DNA of 64,000 bases from Caulobacter sp. 73W (GTDB taxonomy: Bacteria > Pseudomonadota > Alphaproteobacteria > Caulobacterales > Caulobacteraceae): positions 3,894,501 through 3,958,500 of the forward strand of contig NZ_CP158375.1 in NCBI RefSeq assembly GCF_041021955.1, read 5' to 3'. Positions 44,201 through 55,625 of the stretch are shown here, in pieces. A program made the translations under genes and the position numbers. Position 1 is the stretch's first letter. Each line of letters starts with the position of its first letter. Under the pieces are notes generated by a model that was not told where the DNA came from, did not search any database, and saw only the letters and a program-made list of their open reading frames with translations.

Positions 44201-46261
44201 ATGCCTATCGCTAAGGTCAACGGCGCCGAGGTCGAGTTCGAACCCGGCATGACGGTTCTGCAGGTGGCGGAACTGGCGGGGGAGGAAATCCCGCGCTTCT
44301 GCTACCACGAGCGCCTGTCGATCGCCGGCAACTGCCGCATGTGCCTTGTCGAGGTGAAGCCTGGACCGCCGAAGCCGCAGGCTTCGTGCGCGCTGCCGGC
44401 CGCCGAGGGCCAGGAAATCTTCACCAAGACTCCGATGGTCAAGAAGGCCCGCGAAGGGGTGATGGAGTTCCTGCTCATCAACCACCCGCTGGATTGCCCG
44501 ATCTGCGACCAGGGCGGCGAGTGCGATCTGCAGGACCAGGCCATGGGCTATGGCCGCGACGACAGCCGCTACGAAGAGAACAAGCGCGCCGTCGAAGAAA
44601 AGCAGATGGGTCCCCTGATCAAGACGATCATGACCCGCTGCATTCAATGCACCCGCTGCGTGCGCTTCGTGACGGAAGTCGCCGGCTCGCCCGAGATCGG
44701 CCTGATCTCGCGCGGTGAAGACGTTGAAATCACGACCTATCTGAACTCGGCGGTGACGTCCGAGCTCAGCGCCAACGTCATCGACCTGTGCCCGGTCGGC
44801 GCGCTCACCTCCAAGCCGTACGCCTTCGAGGCGCGGCCGTGGGAGCTGAAGAAGACCGAGAGCGTGGACGTCATGGACGCCCTGGGCTCGTCGATCCGCG
44901 TCGACAGCCGCGGCACCGCCGTGCTGCGCGTGCTGCCGCGCACCAACGACGACGTCAACGAAGAGTGGATCAGCGACAAGACGCGCTACGCCTGCGACGG
45001 CCTGCTGCGTCAGCGTCTGGACCGCCCGTATGTCCGCACCAACGGCAAGCTGGCTTCGGCCACCTGGGCCGAGGCTTTCGCCGCCGTCGCCGCCAAGCTG
45101 CAGGCGACCGCGCCGGAGCGCGTCGGCGTGATCGCCGGCGACCTGCAGGACGCCGAGTCCATGAAGGCCACGCTGGACCTGTTCCGCGCCCTGGGCGTGA
45201 AGAACACCGACAGCCGCCAGGACGGCACGGCCCTGGGCCAAGGCCCGCGCGAGAGCTGGCTGTTCAACTCGACCCTGGCCGGTATCGAGGACGCCGACGT
45301 CGTCCTGATCGTCGGCGCCAATCCGCGCATCGAGGCGCCGGTGCTGAACCAGCGCCTGCGCAAGCGCTGGATCGCCGGCAAGGTCCGCGTGGGCGTGATC
45401 GGCGAGCAGGGCGACCTGACCTACGCCTACGACTACCTGGGCGCCGGGACCAAGACCCTGGCCGGCCTGGCCAAGTCGAAGTCCGACTTCGTCACCGCCC
45501 TGAAGAACGCCGAGCGTCCCGCGATCATCGTGGGGCAGGGCGCACTGACCGGCGGCCACGGCGCTTTGTCGCTGAAGGCCCTGGCCGGCGTGGCCAAGAC
45601 CTTCAAGGTCGTGCGTGACGGCTGGAACGGCTGGAACGTGCTGCACACCGCCGCCGCCCGCGTGGGTGGCCTGGACATGGGCTTCATCCCGGCCGAAGGC
45701 GGTCTGTCGACGGCTGAGATGCTGAAGCCGGGCGCGCTGGACGTGCTGTTCCTGCTGGGCGCCGACGAGTGCGAGACCAGCGCCACGGGCGCGTTCAAGA
45801 TCTATCTCGGCACGCACGGCGACGCCGGCGCCCATGGCGCTGACGTCATCCTGCCGGGCGCCGCCTACACCGAGAAGGACGGCCTCTACGTCAACACCGA
45901 AGGCCGGGTCCAGATGGGCCGCCGCGCGGTGTTCCCGAAGGGCGACGCCCGCGAAGACTGGTCGATCCTGCGCGCCCTGTCGGAGCGCCTGGGCCAGAAG
46001 CTGCCTTACGACAGCCTGGACCAGCTGCGCGCCAAGCTGTTCGCCGATCATCCGACCTTCGGCCAGATCGACTACGCGCCGGGTTCGGTCGCCACGTCCT
46101 TCGACCTGTCGGGCCTCGGCTCAGACGGCGACGCCGGCGACGTGGCCCTGAAGACCACGCTGTCGACCTTCCACCTGACCAACCCGATCGCGCGCGCCAG
46201 CGTGACCATGGCCGAGTGTGCGGCCCTGGCCTCGAGCGCCGCCAAGATCGCCGCGGAGTAG
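44201..46261 (+). CDS. nuoG: Complex I subunit NuoG (75-kDa)
   Basis: 686 residues with several iron-sulfur clusters in the N-terminal ~220: a [2Fe-2S] ferredoxin fold (RFCYHERLSIAGNCRMCLVE), the His-ligated cluster in NHPLDCPICDQGGECDLQ, and MTRCIQCTRCVRFV. The rest is a molybdopterin-oxidoreductase-like domain without molybdenum ligands in this enzyme. Lacks the extra N7 cluster motif seen in E. coli, as far as I can see. Confidence 0.97.
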   Translation: MPIAKVNGAEVEFEPGMTVLQVAELAGEEIPRFCYHERLSIAGNCRMCLVEVKPGPPKPQASCALPAAEGQEIFTKTPMVKKAREGVMEFLLINHPLDCPICDQGGECDLQDQAMGYGRDDSRYEENKRAVEEKQMGPLIKTIMTRCIQCTRCVRFVTEVAGSPEIGLISRGEDVEITTYLNSAVTSELSANVIDLCPVGALTSKPYAFEARPWELKKTESVDVMDALGSSIRVDSRGTAVLRVLPRTNDDVNEEWISDKTRYACDGLLRQRLDRPYVRTNGKLASATWAEAFAAVAAKLQATAPERVGVIAGDLQDAESMKATLDLFRALGVKNTDSRQDGTALGQGPRESWLFNSTLAGIEDADVVLIVGANPRIEAPVLNQRLRKRWIAGKVRVGVIGEQGDLTYAYDYLGAGTKTLAGLAKSKSDFVTALKNAERPAIIVGQGALTGGHGALSLKALAGVAKTFKVVRDGWNGWNVLHTAAARVGGLDMGFIPAEGGLSTAEMLKPGALDVLFLLGADECETSATGAFKIYLGTHGDAGAHGADVILPGAAYTEKDGLYVNTEGRVQMGRRAVFPKGDAREDWSILRALSERLGQKLPYDSLDQLRAKLFADHPTFGQIDYAPGSVATSFDLSGLGSDGDAGDVALKTTLSTFHLTNPIARASVTMAECAALASSAAKIAAE

Positions 46262-46264
46262 AAC

Positions 46265-47329
46265 GTGACGAACTTCTGGACCACTCCCGGCGGTTGGGCG
46301 CTCATCACCCTCGGTCAGATCCTGGCCGTGACGGTGTGGCTGCTGCTGTCCATCGCCTTCCTGCTGCTGGCCGACCGCAAGATCTGGGCCGGCGTGCAGA
46401 TGCGCAAAGGCCCGAACGTGGTGGGTCCGTTCGGCCTGCTGCAGTCGTTCGCCGACCTGCTGAAGTTCGTGCTGAAGGAAGTCGTCATTCCTGGCGGCGC
46501 CGACAAGGTCGTCTTCCTGCTGGCCCCGGTGATCACCGTGGTTCTGGCCCTGATCGGCTGGGCGGTCGTGCCGCTGGCGCCGGGCTGGGTCATCGCCGAC
46601 CTCAATGTCGGCATCCTGTATCTGCTGGCGATGAGCTCGCTGGGCGTCTACGGCATCATCATGGGCGGCTGGGCTTCGAACTCGAAGTACCCGTTCCTGG
46701 GCTCGCTGCGTTCGGCGGCCCAGATGGTGTCCTATGAAGTCTCCATCGGCTTCATCATCATCACCGTGCTGCTGTTCGCCGGCACCATGAACCTGCAGAA
46801 GATCGTCGAGTCCCAGGCCGGCTGGTTCTGGAACTGGTACGTCTTCGGCGGCGGCCTCAAGAACCTGCCGATGATCCTCGTCATGTTCCCGATGATGATC
46901 ATGTTCTTCATCTCGGCCCTGGCCGAGACCAACCGCCCGCCGTTCGACCTTCCGGAAGCGGAATCCGAACTCGTGGCTGGTTATCAGGTCGAGTACAGCT
47001 CCACGCCGTACCTGCTGTTCATGCTGGGTGAATACGCCAACATCGTCCTGATGTGCGCCATGATCAGCATCCTGTTCTTCGGGGGCTGGCAGGCGCCGTT
47101 CCCGACGACGTTCATGGAGGGCTGGGCGCCCACCCTGGTCAGCTTCATCGGCTTTGCCTTCTTCTTCCTGAAGACCTGCTTCTGGTTCTTCATGTTCGGG
47201 ATGGTGAAGGCGATCGTCCCCCGCTACCGCTACGACCAGCTGATGCGTCTGGGTTGGAAGGTCTTCCTGCCGACCTCGCTGGCCGCCGTGATCGCGGTCG
47301 CCGCCTGGCGCGTGTTCGGCCCTCAGTAA
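46265..47329 (+). CDS. nuoH: Complex I subunit NuoH
   Basis: 354 residues, eight or nine membrane helices; forms the quinone chamber with NuoB and NuoD. Starts at GTG 46265, four bases after nuoG. Signatures: [20 protein letters not shown], then [29 protein letters not shown] with the conserved acidic residues, and [18 protein letters not shown]. Its TAA overlaps the ATG of the next small gene by one base. Confidence 0.97.
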   Translation: MTNFWTTPGGWALITLGQILAVTVWLLLSIAFLLLADRKIWAGVQMRKGPNVVGPFGLLQSFADLLKFVLKEVVIPGGADKVVFLLAPVITVVLALIGWAVVPLAPGWVIADLNVGILYLLAMSSLGVYGIIMGGWASNSKYPFLGSLRSAAQMVSYEVSIGFIIITVLLFAGTMNLQKIVESQAGWFWNWYVFGGGLKNLPMILVMFPMMIMFFISALAETNRPPFDLPEAESELVAGYQVEYSSTPYLLFMLGEYANIVLMCAMISILFFGGWQAPFPTTFMEGWAPTLVSFIGFAFFFLKTCFWFFMFGMVKAIVPRYRYDQLMRLGWKVFLPTSLAAVIAVAAWRVFGPQ

Positions 47330-47556
47330 TGAGAGCCGCGCTCGTCCTTCCCCTGGCCCTGGTGTGCGTCGCCTGCGCGACGACCCAGACGCCGGCCTCC
47401 TCCTACGGCCTCGGCCGAGGGGCGGTCAGTTACGACCGTCTGAAGGAGGAGGGGGCCAAGTGCGCCGCCGCCGGCGGTGCGCTGAAGCCGAAGGACGAGG
47501 GCGGAAGCCCGAACATGCTTTCGAACTACTATTGCGACATTCAGAAGCGTAAGTGA
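47329..47556 (+). CDS. Small secreted or lipoprotein inserted between nuoH and nuoI
   Basis: 75 residues. N-terminus [20 protein letters not shown] looks like a signal with a cysteine near residue 16 in a weak lipobox (CVAC). The remainder is hydrophilic, with [24 protein letters not shown] and two cysteines that may pair. Overlaps nuoH by one base and ends eight bases before nuoI, so it is part of the operon. Not a core subunit; role unknown. Confidence 0.65.
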   Translation: MRAALVLPLALVCVACATTQTPASSYGLGRGAVSYDRLKEEGAKCAAAGGALKPKDEGGSPNMLSNYYCDIQKRK

Positions 47557-47563
47557 GCCGCCA

Positions 47564-48055
47564 ATGATGCAACGTGTCGGACAAGCCCTGAAGGGCGCCG
47601 CGCTCCTCGACTTCTGGGGGGCCTTCGGCCTCGCCATGCGCTACATGATGGCGCCGAAGAAGACCGTGCTCTATCCGAACGAGCGCAACCCGCAGTCGCC
47701 GCGTTTCCGTGGCGAACACGCCCTGCGCCGCTATCCGAGCGGTGAAGAGCGCTGCATCGCCTGCAAGCTGTGCGAAGCCATCTGCCCGGCCCAGGCCATC
47801 ACCATCGAGGCCGAACCGCGCGCCGACGGCAGCCGCCGCACGACCCGTTACGACATCGACATGGTGAAGTGCATCTACTGCGGCCTGTGCCAGGAGGCCT
47901 GCCCGGTGGACGCCATCGTCGAGGGGCCGAATATCGAGTTCGCCGTGGAGACCCGCGAAGAGCTCTACTACGACAAGGAAAAGCTGCTCGACAACGGCGA
48001 CCGTTGGGAGCGGCTGATCGCGAAGAATCTGGAACTGGACGCGCCCTACCGATAA
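47564..48055 (+). CDS. nuoI: Complex I subunit NuoI (23-kDa)
   Basis: 163 residues with two [4Fe-4S] motifs: [17 protein letters not shown] and [17 protein letters not shown], clusters N6a and N6b, linking the hydrophilic arm to NuoB. Typical opening helix, then [15 protein letters not shown]. Confidence 0.97.
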   Translation: MMQRVGQALKGAALLDFWGAFGLAMRYMMAPKKTVLYPNERNPQSPRFRGEHALRRYPSGEERCIACKLCEAICPAQAITIEAEPRADGSRRTTRYDIDMVKCIYCGLCQEACPVDAIVEGPNIEFAVETREELYYDKEKLLDNGDRWERLIAKNLELDAPYR

Positions 48056-48135
48056 GAACGGGCGCGATTCCGCTGGCCTTTCGGGACACCCCGGCGGGCC
48101 GATTTGTTTGGAATTAAAGGGGAGCACTGGGGCCT

Positions 48136-48768
48136 ATGGCCTTACAGGCGATCGCATTCTACCTGTTGGCGACGGTAACCGTCGGCGCGGCCTTGTTGGT
48201 CGTGTCCGCGAAGAATCCCGTCCACTCCGTGCTGTTCCTGATCACCGCCTTCTTCTCGGCGGCGGGACTGTTTGTTCTGCTGGGAGCCGAGTTCCTGGCG
48301 ATGCTGCTCATCGTCGTCTACGTCGGCGCGGTGGCGGTGCTGTTCCTCTTCGTCGTGATGATGCTCGACGTCGATTTCGCAGCCCTCAGACAGGGCTTCG
48401 CGCAGTACCTGCCCATCGGCGCGTTGATCGCCGGCGTCTTGACCATCGAGATGATCATGGTCGCGGTGTCTGTGGCGACGAAGGGGGCCGCGTCCAAGAA
48501 CGCCACGCCGCAGACCTTCACCGACACGGTGAGCAACACCGAGATGATCGGTCGCGTGCTCTACACCGACTACGTCTACTTCTTCCAGGTCGCGGGCCTG
48601 GTGCTGCTGGTCGCCATGATCGGTGCCATCGTCCTGACCCTGCGCCACAAGCCAGGCGTGAAGCGCCAGGACATCGCCGCTCAGGTCGCTCGTAACGAGA
48701 AGACGGGCATGCGCATCGTCCAGATCAAGTCGGGCTCGGCCCTGGACCAAGAGGGGCTTTCGGAATGA
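48136..48768 (+). CDS. nuoJ: Complex I subunit NuoJ
   Basis: 210 residues, five membrane helices. Helix 3 has [26 protein letters not shown] with the pi-bulge region. An 80-base gap separates it from nuoI, with AAGGGGAG before the ATG; the gap is the largest in the operon and could hold a secondary promoter or processing site. Overlaps nuoK by four bases. Confidence 0.96.
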   Translation: MALQAIAFYLLATVTVGAALLVVSAKNPVHSVLFLITAFFSAAGLFVLLGAEFLAMLLIVVYVGAVAVLFLFVVMMLDVDFAALRQGFAQYLPIGALIAGVLTIEMIMVAVSVATKGAASKNATPQTFTDTVSNTEMIGRVLYTDYVYFFQVAGLVLLVAMIGAIVLTLRHKPGVKRQDIAAQVARNEKTGMRIVQIKSGSALDQEGLSE

Positions 48769-49070
48769 TCGGCCTGCCGCACTACCTGACGGTCGCCGCG
48801 ATCCTGTTCACCATCGGGGTCTTCGGGATCTTCGTGAACCGCAAGAACATCATCGTCATCCTGATGTCGATCGAGCTGATCCTGCTGGCCGTGAACATCA
48901 ACCTGGTGGCTTTCTCGGCCTTCCTGCACGACGTGACGGGGCAGATCTTCGCCATGTTCGTGTTGACCGTCGCCGCGGCCGAAGCCGCCGTCGGCTTGGC
49001 CATCCTCGTCACCTTCTTCCGTAACCGCGGCGACATCGCCGTGGACGACGCGTCCATGATGAAGGGCTGA
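48765..49070 (+). CDS. nuoK: Complex I subunit NuoK
   Basis: 101 residues, three helices. Two membrane glutamates expected in this proton-channel subunit are seen in [20 protein letters not shown] and [18 protein letters not shown] overlap with nuoJ; three bases before nuoL. Confidence 0.97.
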   Translation: MIGLPHYLTVAAILFTIGVFGIFVNRKNIIVILMSIELILLAVNINLVAFSAFLHDVTGQIFAMFVLTVAAAEAAVGLAILVTFFRNRGDIAVDDASMMKG

Positions 49071-49072
49071 TC

Positions 49073-51160
49073 GTGCAAACGCTCGTCACCGTTCTTGTAT
49101 TCGCCCCTCTGTTGGGCGCGCTGATCGCGGGGCTGTTCGGCCGCCGCATCGGCGACATCGCTTCGCAGACGGTCACCACCGGCCTGCTGTTCCTGGCCTG
49201 CGGCCTCTCCTGGTACACGTTCAGCCAATGGACGTGGGGCCATATGGAGGCCTTCACGGTCCAACTGCTGCCCTTCATCAACATCGGCGACTTCCAGTCG
49301 GTGTGGTCGATCCGGATCGACGCCCTGTCGGCGACGATGCTGATCGTGGTGACGACCGTCTCGGCGCTCGTGCACCTGTATTCCTGGGGCTACATGGCAG
49401 AGGACGACAGCCGTCCGCGCTTCTTCGCGTACCTGTCGCTGTTCACCTTCGCCATGCTGTCGCTGGTCACCGCCGCCGACTTCATGCAGCTGTTCTTCGG
49501 CTGGGAAGGGGTGGGCCTGGCGTCCTATCTGCTGATCGGCTTCTGGTTCAAGAAGCCCAGCGCCAGCGCCGCCGCCATCAAGGCCTTCGTCGTGAACCGC
49601 GTGGGCGACTTCGGTTTCGCCCTGGGCATCATGACCGTCTTCTGGTCGTCCGGCACGATCCAGTTCGCCGAGATCTTCCCGCAGGTCGCCGCCAACGCCG
49701 GCCGCACCTGGGAGTTCGCGGGCCACAGCTTCCCGCTGATGGATATCGCCTGCTTCCTGCTGTTCATCGGCGCCATGGGCAAGTCGGCGCAGTTCTTCCT
49801 GCACACCTGGCTGCCGGACGCCATGGAAGGCCCGACCCCGGTGTCGGCCCTGATCCACGCGGCCACCATGGTGACCGCCGGCGTCTACATGCTGTGCCTG
49901 CTGTCGCCGATGTTCGAGTACGCGCCGGTCGCCAAGAACATCGTCACGGTCATCGGCGCGGTGACGGCCCTGTTCGCCGCCACCGTCGGCCTGACCCAGA
50001 ACGACATCAAGCGCGTCATCGCCTATTCGACCTGCTCGCAGCTCGGCTATATGTTCTTCGCCGCGGGCGTCGGCGCCTATGAGGCGGCGATGTTCCACCT
50101 GTTCACGCACGCCTTCTTCAAGGCGCTGCTGTTCCTGGGCGCCGGTTCGGTGATCCACGGCATGCACCACGAGCAGGACATGCGCCGTTACGGCAACCTG
50201 GCGAAGTTCCTGCCGGTGACCTACGCCGCGATGACGATCGGCACGATCGCCATCACCGGCCTGGGCCTGCCGAACCTGCACCTGGGCTTCGCCGGCTTCT
50301 ATTCTAAGGACACGATCATCGAGGCGGCCTTCGCGGCTGGCGCTCATAACCCGATCGCCAACTTCGCCGGCGTCATCGGCCTGATCGTGGCCGGCCTGAC
50401 CGCCTTCTATTCCTGGCGCCTGGCCTTCTTCACCTTCAACGGCCACGCCCGCTGGGGTCATGACGAGACGCACGCTCACGCGGCGCACGGCCACGACGAC
50501 CACGCGACCTCGGCTCAGCACGAGACGCATGACGAGCCGCTGGCCGAGGAAGCTCACCAGCACGACGACCATCATGGCCACGGCCATGATCACAAGCCGC
50601 ACGAGAGCCCGTGGGTCATGCTGACCCCGCTGGTGATCCTGTCGATCGGCGCCGTGGCCGCCGGCTTTGTCTTCGTCGACTACTTCGTGGGCCACCATGA
50701 GGCGGAGTTCTGGCGCGGCGCGATCTTCAGCGCTCCCGACAACCACGTCCTGCACGACGCCCACAACTCGCCCGCCTGGGTGAAGTGGTCGCCGCTGGTG
50801 ATGTCGGTCGGGGGTCTGCTGGTCGCGGCCTACGTCTACCTGCTGAAGGAAGGGCTGGGCGCGCGCCTGGCCGCCCGAGGCGGGCCGCTCTACACCTTCT
50901 TCTACAACAAGTGGTTCTTCGACGAGCTGTATCAGGCGACCTTCGTCCGCCTGGCCAAGTTCCTGGGCGACCTGTTCTGGAAGGGCGGGGACCAGAAGAT
51001 CATCGACGGGCTGGGCCCGGACGGCGTGTCCGCCGTCTCCTACGCCGTCGGCCGCCGGACCGGAAAGATCCAGACCGGCTACGTATACCACTACGCCTTC
51101 GTGATGCTGCTCGGGGTGGCGGGTCTGCTGACCTACGCCCTCTGGGCCTGGGCGCGCTGA
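49073..51160 (+). CDS. nuoL: Complex I proton-pumping subunit NuoL, with a histidine-rich loop
   Basis: 695 residues, antiporter-like membrane subunit with the long lateral helix at its end. Starts at GTG 49073. Functional segments include [39 protein letters not shown] (channel lysine) and [11 protein letters not shown]. Between helices around residues 457-512 lies a charged loop with 17 histidines in about 54 residues ([24 protein letters not shown]). His-rich loops here occur in some alphaproteobacteria. Helix HL and the C-terminal end are complete. Confidence 0.97.
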   Translation: MQTLVTVLVFAPLLGALIAGLFGRRIGDIASQTVTTGLLFLACGLSWYTFSQWTWGHMEAFTVQLLPFINIGDFQSVWSIRIDALSATMLIVVTTVSALVHLYSWGYMAEDDSRPRFFAYLSLFTFAMLSLVTAADFMQLFFGWEGVGLASYLLIGFWFKKPSASAAAIKAFVVNRVGDFGFALGIMTVFWSSGTIQFAEIFPQVAANAGRTWEFAGHSFPLMDIACFLLFIGAMGKSAQFFLHTWLPDAMEGPTPVSALIHAATMVTAGVYMLCLLSPMFEYAPVAKNIVTVIGAVTALFAATVGLTQNDIKRVIAYSTCSQLGYMFFAAGVGAYEAAMFHLFTHAFFKALLFLGAGSVIHGMHHEQDMRRYGNLAKFLPVTYAAMTIGTIAITGLGLPNLHLGFAGFYSKDTIIEAAFAAGAHNPIANFAGVIGLIVAGLTAFYSWRLAFFTFNGHARWGHDETHAHAAHGHDDHATSAQHETHDEPLAEEAHQHDDHHGHGHDHKPHESPWVMLTPLVILSIGAVAAGFVFVDYFVGHHEAEFWRGAIFSAPDNHVLHDAHNSPAWVKWSPLVMSVGGLLVAAYVYLLKEGLGARLAARGGPLYTFFYNKWFFDELYQATFVRLAKFLGDLFWKGGDQKIIDGLGPDGVSAVSYAVGRRTGKIQTGYVYHYAFVMLLGVAGLLTYALWAWAR

Positions 51161-51173
51161 GCAGGAACCGAAG

Positions 51174-52658
51174 ATGACCGGCATTCTCAGCCTTACGACC
51201 TTCGCGCCGCTGATCGGCGTCGCGGCCATCCTCGCCCTGCGCCACTTCGGCAAGCCGGGCGAGAAGACGGACACGGCCGCCAAGTGGATCGCGCTCGCGA
51301 CCACTCTGGTGACCTTCGCCCTGGCGCTGCTGCTGACCCTGCGTTTCGACGCCTCGAACCCGGGCTTCCAGTTCGTGGAAGACATCGCCTGGTTCGCGGG
51401 TCTGCATTACCGCATGGGCGTGGACGGGATCTCCGTCCTGCTCGTCCTGCTGACCGCCTTCCTGCTGCCGATCTGTATCGCGGCCAGCTGGAAGTCCGTC
51501 GAGAAGCGGGTGATCGAGTACCTGATCGCCTTCCTGGTTCTGGAGACCCTGGTCGTCGGCGTGTTCTGCGCGCTGGACCTGATCCTCTTCTACCTGTTCT
51601 TCGAAGGCGGCCTGGTCCCGATGTTCCTGATCATCGGCATCTGGGGCGGCAAGCGCCGCATCTACGCGGCCTACAAGTTCTTCCTCTACACGCTGCTCGG
51701 CTCGGTGCTGATGCTGGCCGCCATCCTGGCCATGATCGGGATTTCGGGCACGTCCTCGATCCCCGAGCTGATGACCTATCAGTTCGCTCCGTGGCTGCAG
51801 ACCTGGCTGTGGCTGGCCTTCTTCGCCTCGTTCGCGGTGAAGATGCCCATGTGGCCGGTGCACACCTGGCTGCCTGACGCCCACGTGGAAGCCCCGACGG
51901 CGGGGTCGGTCATCCTGGCCGGCATCCTGCTGAAGATGGGCGGCTACGGCTTCATGCGCTTCAGCCTGCCGATGTTCCCGAACGCGAGCGAGCTGTTCAC
52001 CCCGCTGGTCTTCGCCATGTCGGCCATCGCGGTCGTCTACACCTCGCTGGTCGCCTTCCGTCAGACCGACATCAAGAAGCTGATCGCCTATTCGTCGGTC
52101 GCACACATGGGCTTCGTGACCATGGGCATCTTCAGCGGCAACGCTCAGGGCGAGCAGGGCGCGCTCTACCAGATGATCAGCCACGGGGTGATCTCCGGCG
52201 CGCTCTTCCTCTGCGTCGGCGTCGTCTATGACCGGATGCACACCCGCGAGATCGCCTTCTACGGCGGTCTGACCCAGCGGATGCCGATCTACGCGGCGAT
52301 CTTCCTGCTGTTCACCATGGGCAATGTCGGCCTGCCGGGCACTTCGGGCTTCGTCGGCGAAATCCTGACCATGACGGGCGTCTACCAGGCGTCCACCTGG
52401 ACGGCGATCGTGGCGGCCACGGGGGTCATCTTCTCGGCGGTCTACGCCCTGACGCTGTATCGCCGGGTCATGTTCGGCGAGATCACCAACCCCGAGCTCA
52501 AGACGATCACCGACGTGGACTGGCGCGAAATCGTCATCTTCGTGCCGCTGATCATCTCGACCCTGGTGCTGGGCGTCTATCCGGCTCTGATTTTCAACGT
52601 CACCGACACGTCCGTGAACGCGTTGGTCAGCGCTTACCGCGCCGCGATCGGCGGGTGA
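51174..52658 (+). CDS. nuoM: Complex I proton-pumping subunit NuoM
   Basis: 494 residues, fourteen membrane helices. Signatures [22 protein letters not shown] (conserved Glu), [32 protein letters not shown] in two parts (channel Lys and [10 protein letters not shown]), and [11 protein letters not shown]. No unusual insertions. Confidence 0.97.
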   Translation: MTGILSLTTFAPLIGVAAILALRHFGKPGEKTDTAAKWIALATTLVTFALALLLTLRFDASNPGFQFVEDIAWFAGLHYRMGVDGISVLLVLLTAFLLPICIAASWKSVEKRVIEYLIAFLVLETLVVGVFCALDLILFYLFFEGGLVPMFLIIGIWGGKRRIYAAYKFFLYTLLGSVLMLAAILAMIGISGTSSIPELMTYQFAPWLQTWLWLAFFASFAVKMPMWPVHTWLPDAHVEAPTAGSVILAGILLKMGGYGFMRFSLPMFPNASELFTPLVFAMSAIAVVYTSLVAFRQTDIKKLIAYSSVAHMGFVTMGIFSGNAQGEQGALYQMISHGVISGALFLCVGVVYDRMHTREIAFYGGLTQRMPIYAAIFLLFTMGNVGLPGTSGFVGEILTMTGVYQASTWTAIVAATGVIFSAVYALTLYRRVMFGEITNPELKTITDVDWREIVIFVPLIISTLVLGVYPALIFNVTDTSVNALVSAYRAAIGG

Positions 52659-52668
52659 GGGGCATAAG

Positions 52669-54105
52669 ATGAACCTTTCCTCCGCTCTTTCCCTGGCCTT
52701 GCCGGAAGTCATCCTGGCGGCCTCGGCCCTGATCCTGGTGGTCTGGGGCGCGTTCCAGGGCCGCAGCAACCCGATCTTCTCCGGGGCCGCGGTTCTCGTC
52801 CTGCTGGCCGCGGCGGCCGTCGCCGCCATGGGCCCGCACGGCGTCGCCTTCAACGGCGCCTATGTGGCCGACGGCGTGGCGGCTTTCGCCAAGGTGGCGA
52901 TCTACATCGCCAGCGCCCTGGCCATCCCGCTGGGCGACAAATGGCTGGGCGCGCGCGGCGACGCCAAGTTCGAGTTTCCGATCCTGATCGTCCTCACGGC
53001 GCTCGGCATGGGCGTCATGGCTTCGGCCGGCGACCTGATCTCGCTCTATGTCGGCGTCGAGCTGCACTCGCTGGCCCTGTACGTCCTGGCGGCCTTCCGT
53101 CGCGACAACGCCAAGGGTTCGGAAGCGGGCCTGAAGTATTTCGTGCTCGGCGCTCTGTCGTCGGGCCTGCTGCTCTACGGCGCCTCGCTGATCTACGGCT
53201 TCGCCGGTTCGACCAAGTTCACCGACATCGCCGCCGTGGTTTCGAACGGCGCCGACACCGGCGTGCTGTTCGGCCTGGTGTTCCTGATCTGCGGCCTGGC
53301 CTTCAAGGTCTCGGCCGCGCCGTTCCATATGTGGACGCCGGACGTCTATGAAGGCGCCCCGACCCCGGTCGTCGGCTTCTTCGCCGCCGCTCCGAAGCTG
53401 GCCGCCATGGTCCTGCTGGCCCGCGTGCTGCAGGAAGCTTTCGGTGGCGCCGAGGCCCAGTGGCGCCAGATCCTGGTCATCGTGGCCCTGCTGTCGATCT
53501 TCGTCGGCGCCTTCGCCGGCCTGGCGCAGAAGAACCTGAAGCGCCTGTGGGCCTACAGCTCCATCGCCAACATCGGTTACGCCGTGCTCGGCCTGGCCGC
53601 TGGCGGCGAGGCGGGCATGCAGTCCATGCTGATGTTCCTGATCCTCTACATGGTCGACGTGACCGGCTTCTTCGCCTGCCTGTCGGCCCTGAACCGCGGC
53701 GGCAAGCCGATGGAGACGATCGAGGACATGGCGGGGCTGGTGAAGGAACGTCCGGGCCTGGCCCTGGCGATCACCGCCTTCTCGCTGTCGGCGCTGGGCC
53801 TTCCGCCCCTGTCGGGCTTCTGGGCCAAGTTCTACGTGTTCAAGGCCGCCATCGGCACGGGCGACGTGGTCATGCAGACCGCCGCTGTCCTGGGTCTCGT
53901 CGGCTCGGTCGTCGCGGCGTTCTATTACCTGCGCCTGATCAAGACGATGTGGTTCGACGGCTCGGTCGGCGCCACCGACAAGCCGGAGCCGGGCGCGCGC
54001 CTGATCGCCTTCGCCATGGCCCTGTTCGCCTTCCCGGTCGTTCTGGTCGCCCTGGTCTGGATCGATCCGATCGCCAAGGCCGCCGCCGCGGCCTTCGGAG
54101 GCTAG
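52669..54105 (+). CDS. nuoN: Complex I proton-pumping subunit NuoN
   Basis: 478 residues, fourteen helices. ISLYVGVELHSLALYVLAAF holds the conserved glutamate; SAAPFHMWTPDVYEGAPTP and LWAYSSIANIGYAVLG are characteristic. Last core nuo gene; birA follows with no gap (TAG then GTG). Confidence 0.97.
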   Translation: MNLSSALSLALPEVILAASALILVVWGAFQGRSNPIFSGAAVLVLLAAAAVAAMGPHGVAFNGAYVADGVAAFAKVAIYIASALAIPLGDKWLGARGDAKFEFPILIVLTALGMGVMASAGDLISLYVGVELHSLALYVLAAFRRDNAKGSEAGLKYFVLGALSSGLLLYGASLIYGFAGSTKFTDIAAVVSNGADTGVLFGLVFLICGLAFKVSAAPFHMWTPDVYEGAPTPVVGFFAAAPKLAAMVLLARVLQEAFGGAEAQWRQILVIVALLSIFVGAFAGLAQKNLKRLWAYSSIANIGYAVLGLAAGGEAGMQSMLMFLILYMVDVTGFFACLSALNRGGKPMETIEDMAGLVKERPGLALAITAFSLSALGLPPLSGFWAKFYVFKAAIGTGDVVMQTAAVLGLVGSVVAAFYYLRLIKTMWFDGSVGATDKPEPGARLIAFAMALFAFPVVLVALVWIDPIAKAAAAAFGG

Positions 54106-54846
54106 GTGGCGGGCCTTCCGCCCATCATCGCCTTCGACGAGATCGACTCCACCAACGCCGAGGCCCGTCGCCGGGCCGAGGCGGGCGAGGCGGGGCCGGT
54201 GTGGATCACCGCCGCCCGCCAGACCGCCGGGCGAGGCCGCCGCGGCCGGGCCTGGGAGACCGGGTCCGGCAATCTGGCCGCCAGCTATCTGTTCACGACA
54301 TCAAAGCCGCCGGCAGAGGCGGCCCAGGTCTCGTTCCTGGCCGCCCTGGCGGTCGCGGACCTGGCCGGGGCGTTCGTTCCGCCGTCCCTGGTCAGTCTGA
54401 AGTGGCCCAACGACCCGTTGATCGGCCGGCTGAAGGCCAGCGGGATCCTGGTCGAAAGCGGCCAACTGGGCGGGGCGCTGTGGGTCGTCGTCGGGATCGG
54501 GGTGAACCTGGCCGCCGCGCCGGTGTCGGCTGAGCGGCCCGCCACCACCTTCGCCGCGCACATGTCCGCGCCGCCGCCCGCGCCCCTGGAGGCCCTGAAC
54601 ATCCTGGCGGAAAGCTTCGAGCGCTGGATGACCCTGTGGAACGGCGCCGGGTTCGAGCCCATCGCCGAGGCCTGGACCCGCCGGGCGCATGGCCTGGGCG
54701 AGGCCTGCGTCGCGCGTCTCGGTCACGAGACGGTCGAAGGCGTGGCCGAGGGGCTGGACACCGACGGCGCCTTGAGGCTCCGTCTTGCTGACGGAACGTT
54801 GCGGCGCATCAGCGCCGGCGACGTCTTCTTCGGAGGGGCCGCCTGA
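54106..54846 (+). CDS. birA: Biotin-[acetyl-CoA-carboxylase] ligase, no DNA-binding domain
   Basis: 246 residues. Attaches biotin to the carboxyl-carrier protein. Starts at GTG 54106, directly after nuoN. The catalytic core has [16 protein letters not shown], the biotinyl-AMP loop [11 protein letters not shown], and [10 protein letters not shown]; the C-terminal SH3-like domain is short. The N-terminal winged-helix of regulatory BirA is absent (class I). Stop overlaps coaX by one base. Confidence 0.93.
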   Translation: MAGLPPIIAFDEIDSTNAEARRRAEAGEAGPVWITAARQTAGRGRRGRAWETGSGNLAASYLFTTSKPPAEAAQVSFLAALAVADLAGAFVPPSLVSLKWPNDPLIGRLKASGILVESGQLGGALWVVVGIGVNLAAAPVSAERPATTFAAHMSAPPPAPLEALNILAESFERWMTLWNGAGFEPIAEAWTRRAHGLGEACVARLGHETVEGVAEGLDTDGALRLRLADGTLRRISAGDVFFGGAA

Positions 54847-55625
54847 TGCTGCTGGCCATCGAACAGGGCAACACCAACACGCTGTTCGCCGTCCACGACG
54901 GCGAGAAGTGGCTGGCCCAATGGCGCGCCGCGACCGAATCCTCGCGCACCGCCGACGAGTATGCCGTGTGGCTGGCGCAACTGCTGCACATGGGCGGGCT
55001 GACGTTCGGCGTCATCGACGCCTGCATCATCTCCAGCGTCGTGCCGCAGTCGCTGTTCAACCTGCGCAACCTGTCGCGCCGCTATCTGCACGTCGAGCCG
55101 CTGGTGATCGGCGAGAACGCCCAGCTCGGCGTCGAAGTCCGTATCGACAAGCCGTCGGAAGCGGGAGCGGACCGCCTGGTCAACGCCATCGGCGCGCACA
55201 TGGTCTATGGCGGCCCGCTGATCGTCATCGACAGCGGCACGGCCACGACCTTTGACGTGATCGCCGCGGACGGGGCGTTCGAGGGCGGGATCATCGCCCC
55301 GGGCATCAACCTGTCCATGCAGGCCCTGCATGAAGCCGCGGCCAAGCTGCCGCGCATCGCCATCCAGCGTCCGGCCCGCATCGTAGGCCGTGACACCGTC
55401 GGCGCCATGCAGTCCGGCGTCTTCTGGGGCTATATCGCGCTGATCGAGGGCCTGGTGGCCCGGATCAAGGAAGAGCGCGGCGAACCCCTGACCGTGGTCG
55501 CCACCGGCGGGGTCGCCTCGCTGTTCGAAGGCGCGACTTCGGCCATCGACCATTTTGACGCGGACCTGACGATCCGCGGCCTCCTCGAAATTCACCGTCG
55601 CAATTCCCATCTTGGGGCTCAATGA
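54846..55625 (+). CDS. coaX: Type III pantothenate kinase
   Basis: 259 residues. Phosphorylates pantothenate in coenzyme A synthesis. ASKHA fold: [15 protein letters not shown] (phosphate 1; Glu at the place often held by Asp), [14 protein letters not shown], and [10 protein letters not shown] (phosphate 2), then GGIIAPGI. Overlaps birA by one base and rnj by four (ATGA). Confidence 0.94.
   Translation: MLLAIEQGNTNTLFAVHDGEKWLAQWRAATESSRTADEYAVWLAQLLHMGGLTFGVIDACIISSVVPQSLFNLRNLSRRYLHVEPLVIGENAQLGVEVRIDKPSEAGADRLVNAIGAHMVYGGPLIVIDSGTATTFDVIAADGAFEGGIIAPGINLSMQALHEAAAKLPRIAIQRPARIVGRDTVGAMQSGVFWGYIALIEGLVARIKEERGEPLTVVATGGVASLFEGATSAIDHFDADLTIRGLLEIHRRNSHLGAQ

Noticed and set aside
44135..46051. 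A 638-codon minus-strand frame opposite nuoG
   Set aside because: Antisense shadow; no ribosome site and no recognisable motif.
48782..51385. An 867-codon open frame on the minus strand across nuoK, nuoL and nuoM
   Set aside because: It is antisense to intact nuo genes; its translation is His/Arg/Gly/Gln-rich without any domain, the usual shadow of high-GC codon bias.
51000..52853. A 617-codon minus-strand frame opposite nuoM
   Set aside because: Antisense shadow with low-complexity Asp/His/Arg/Gly content.
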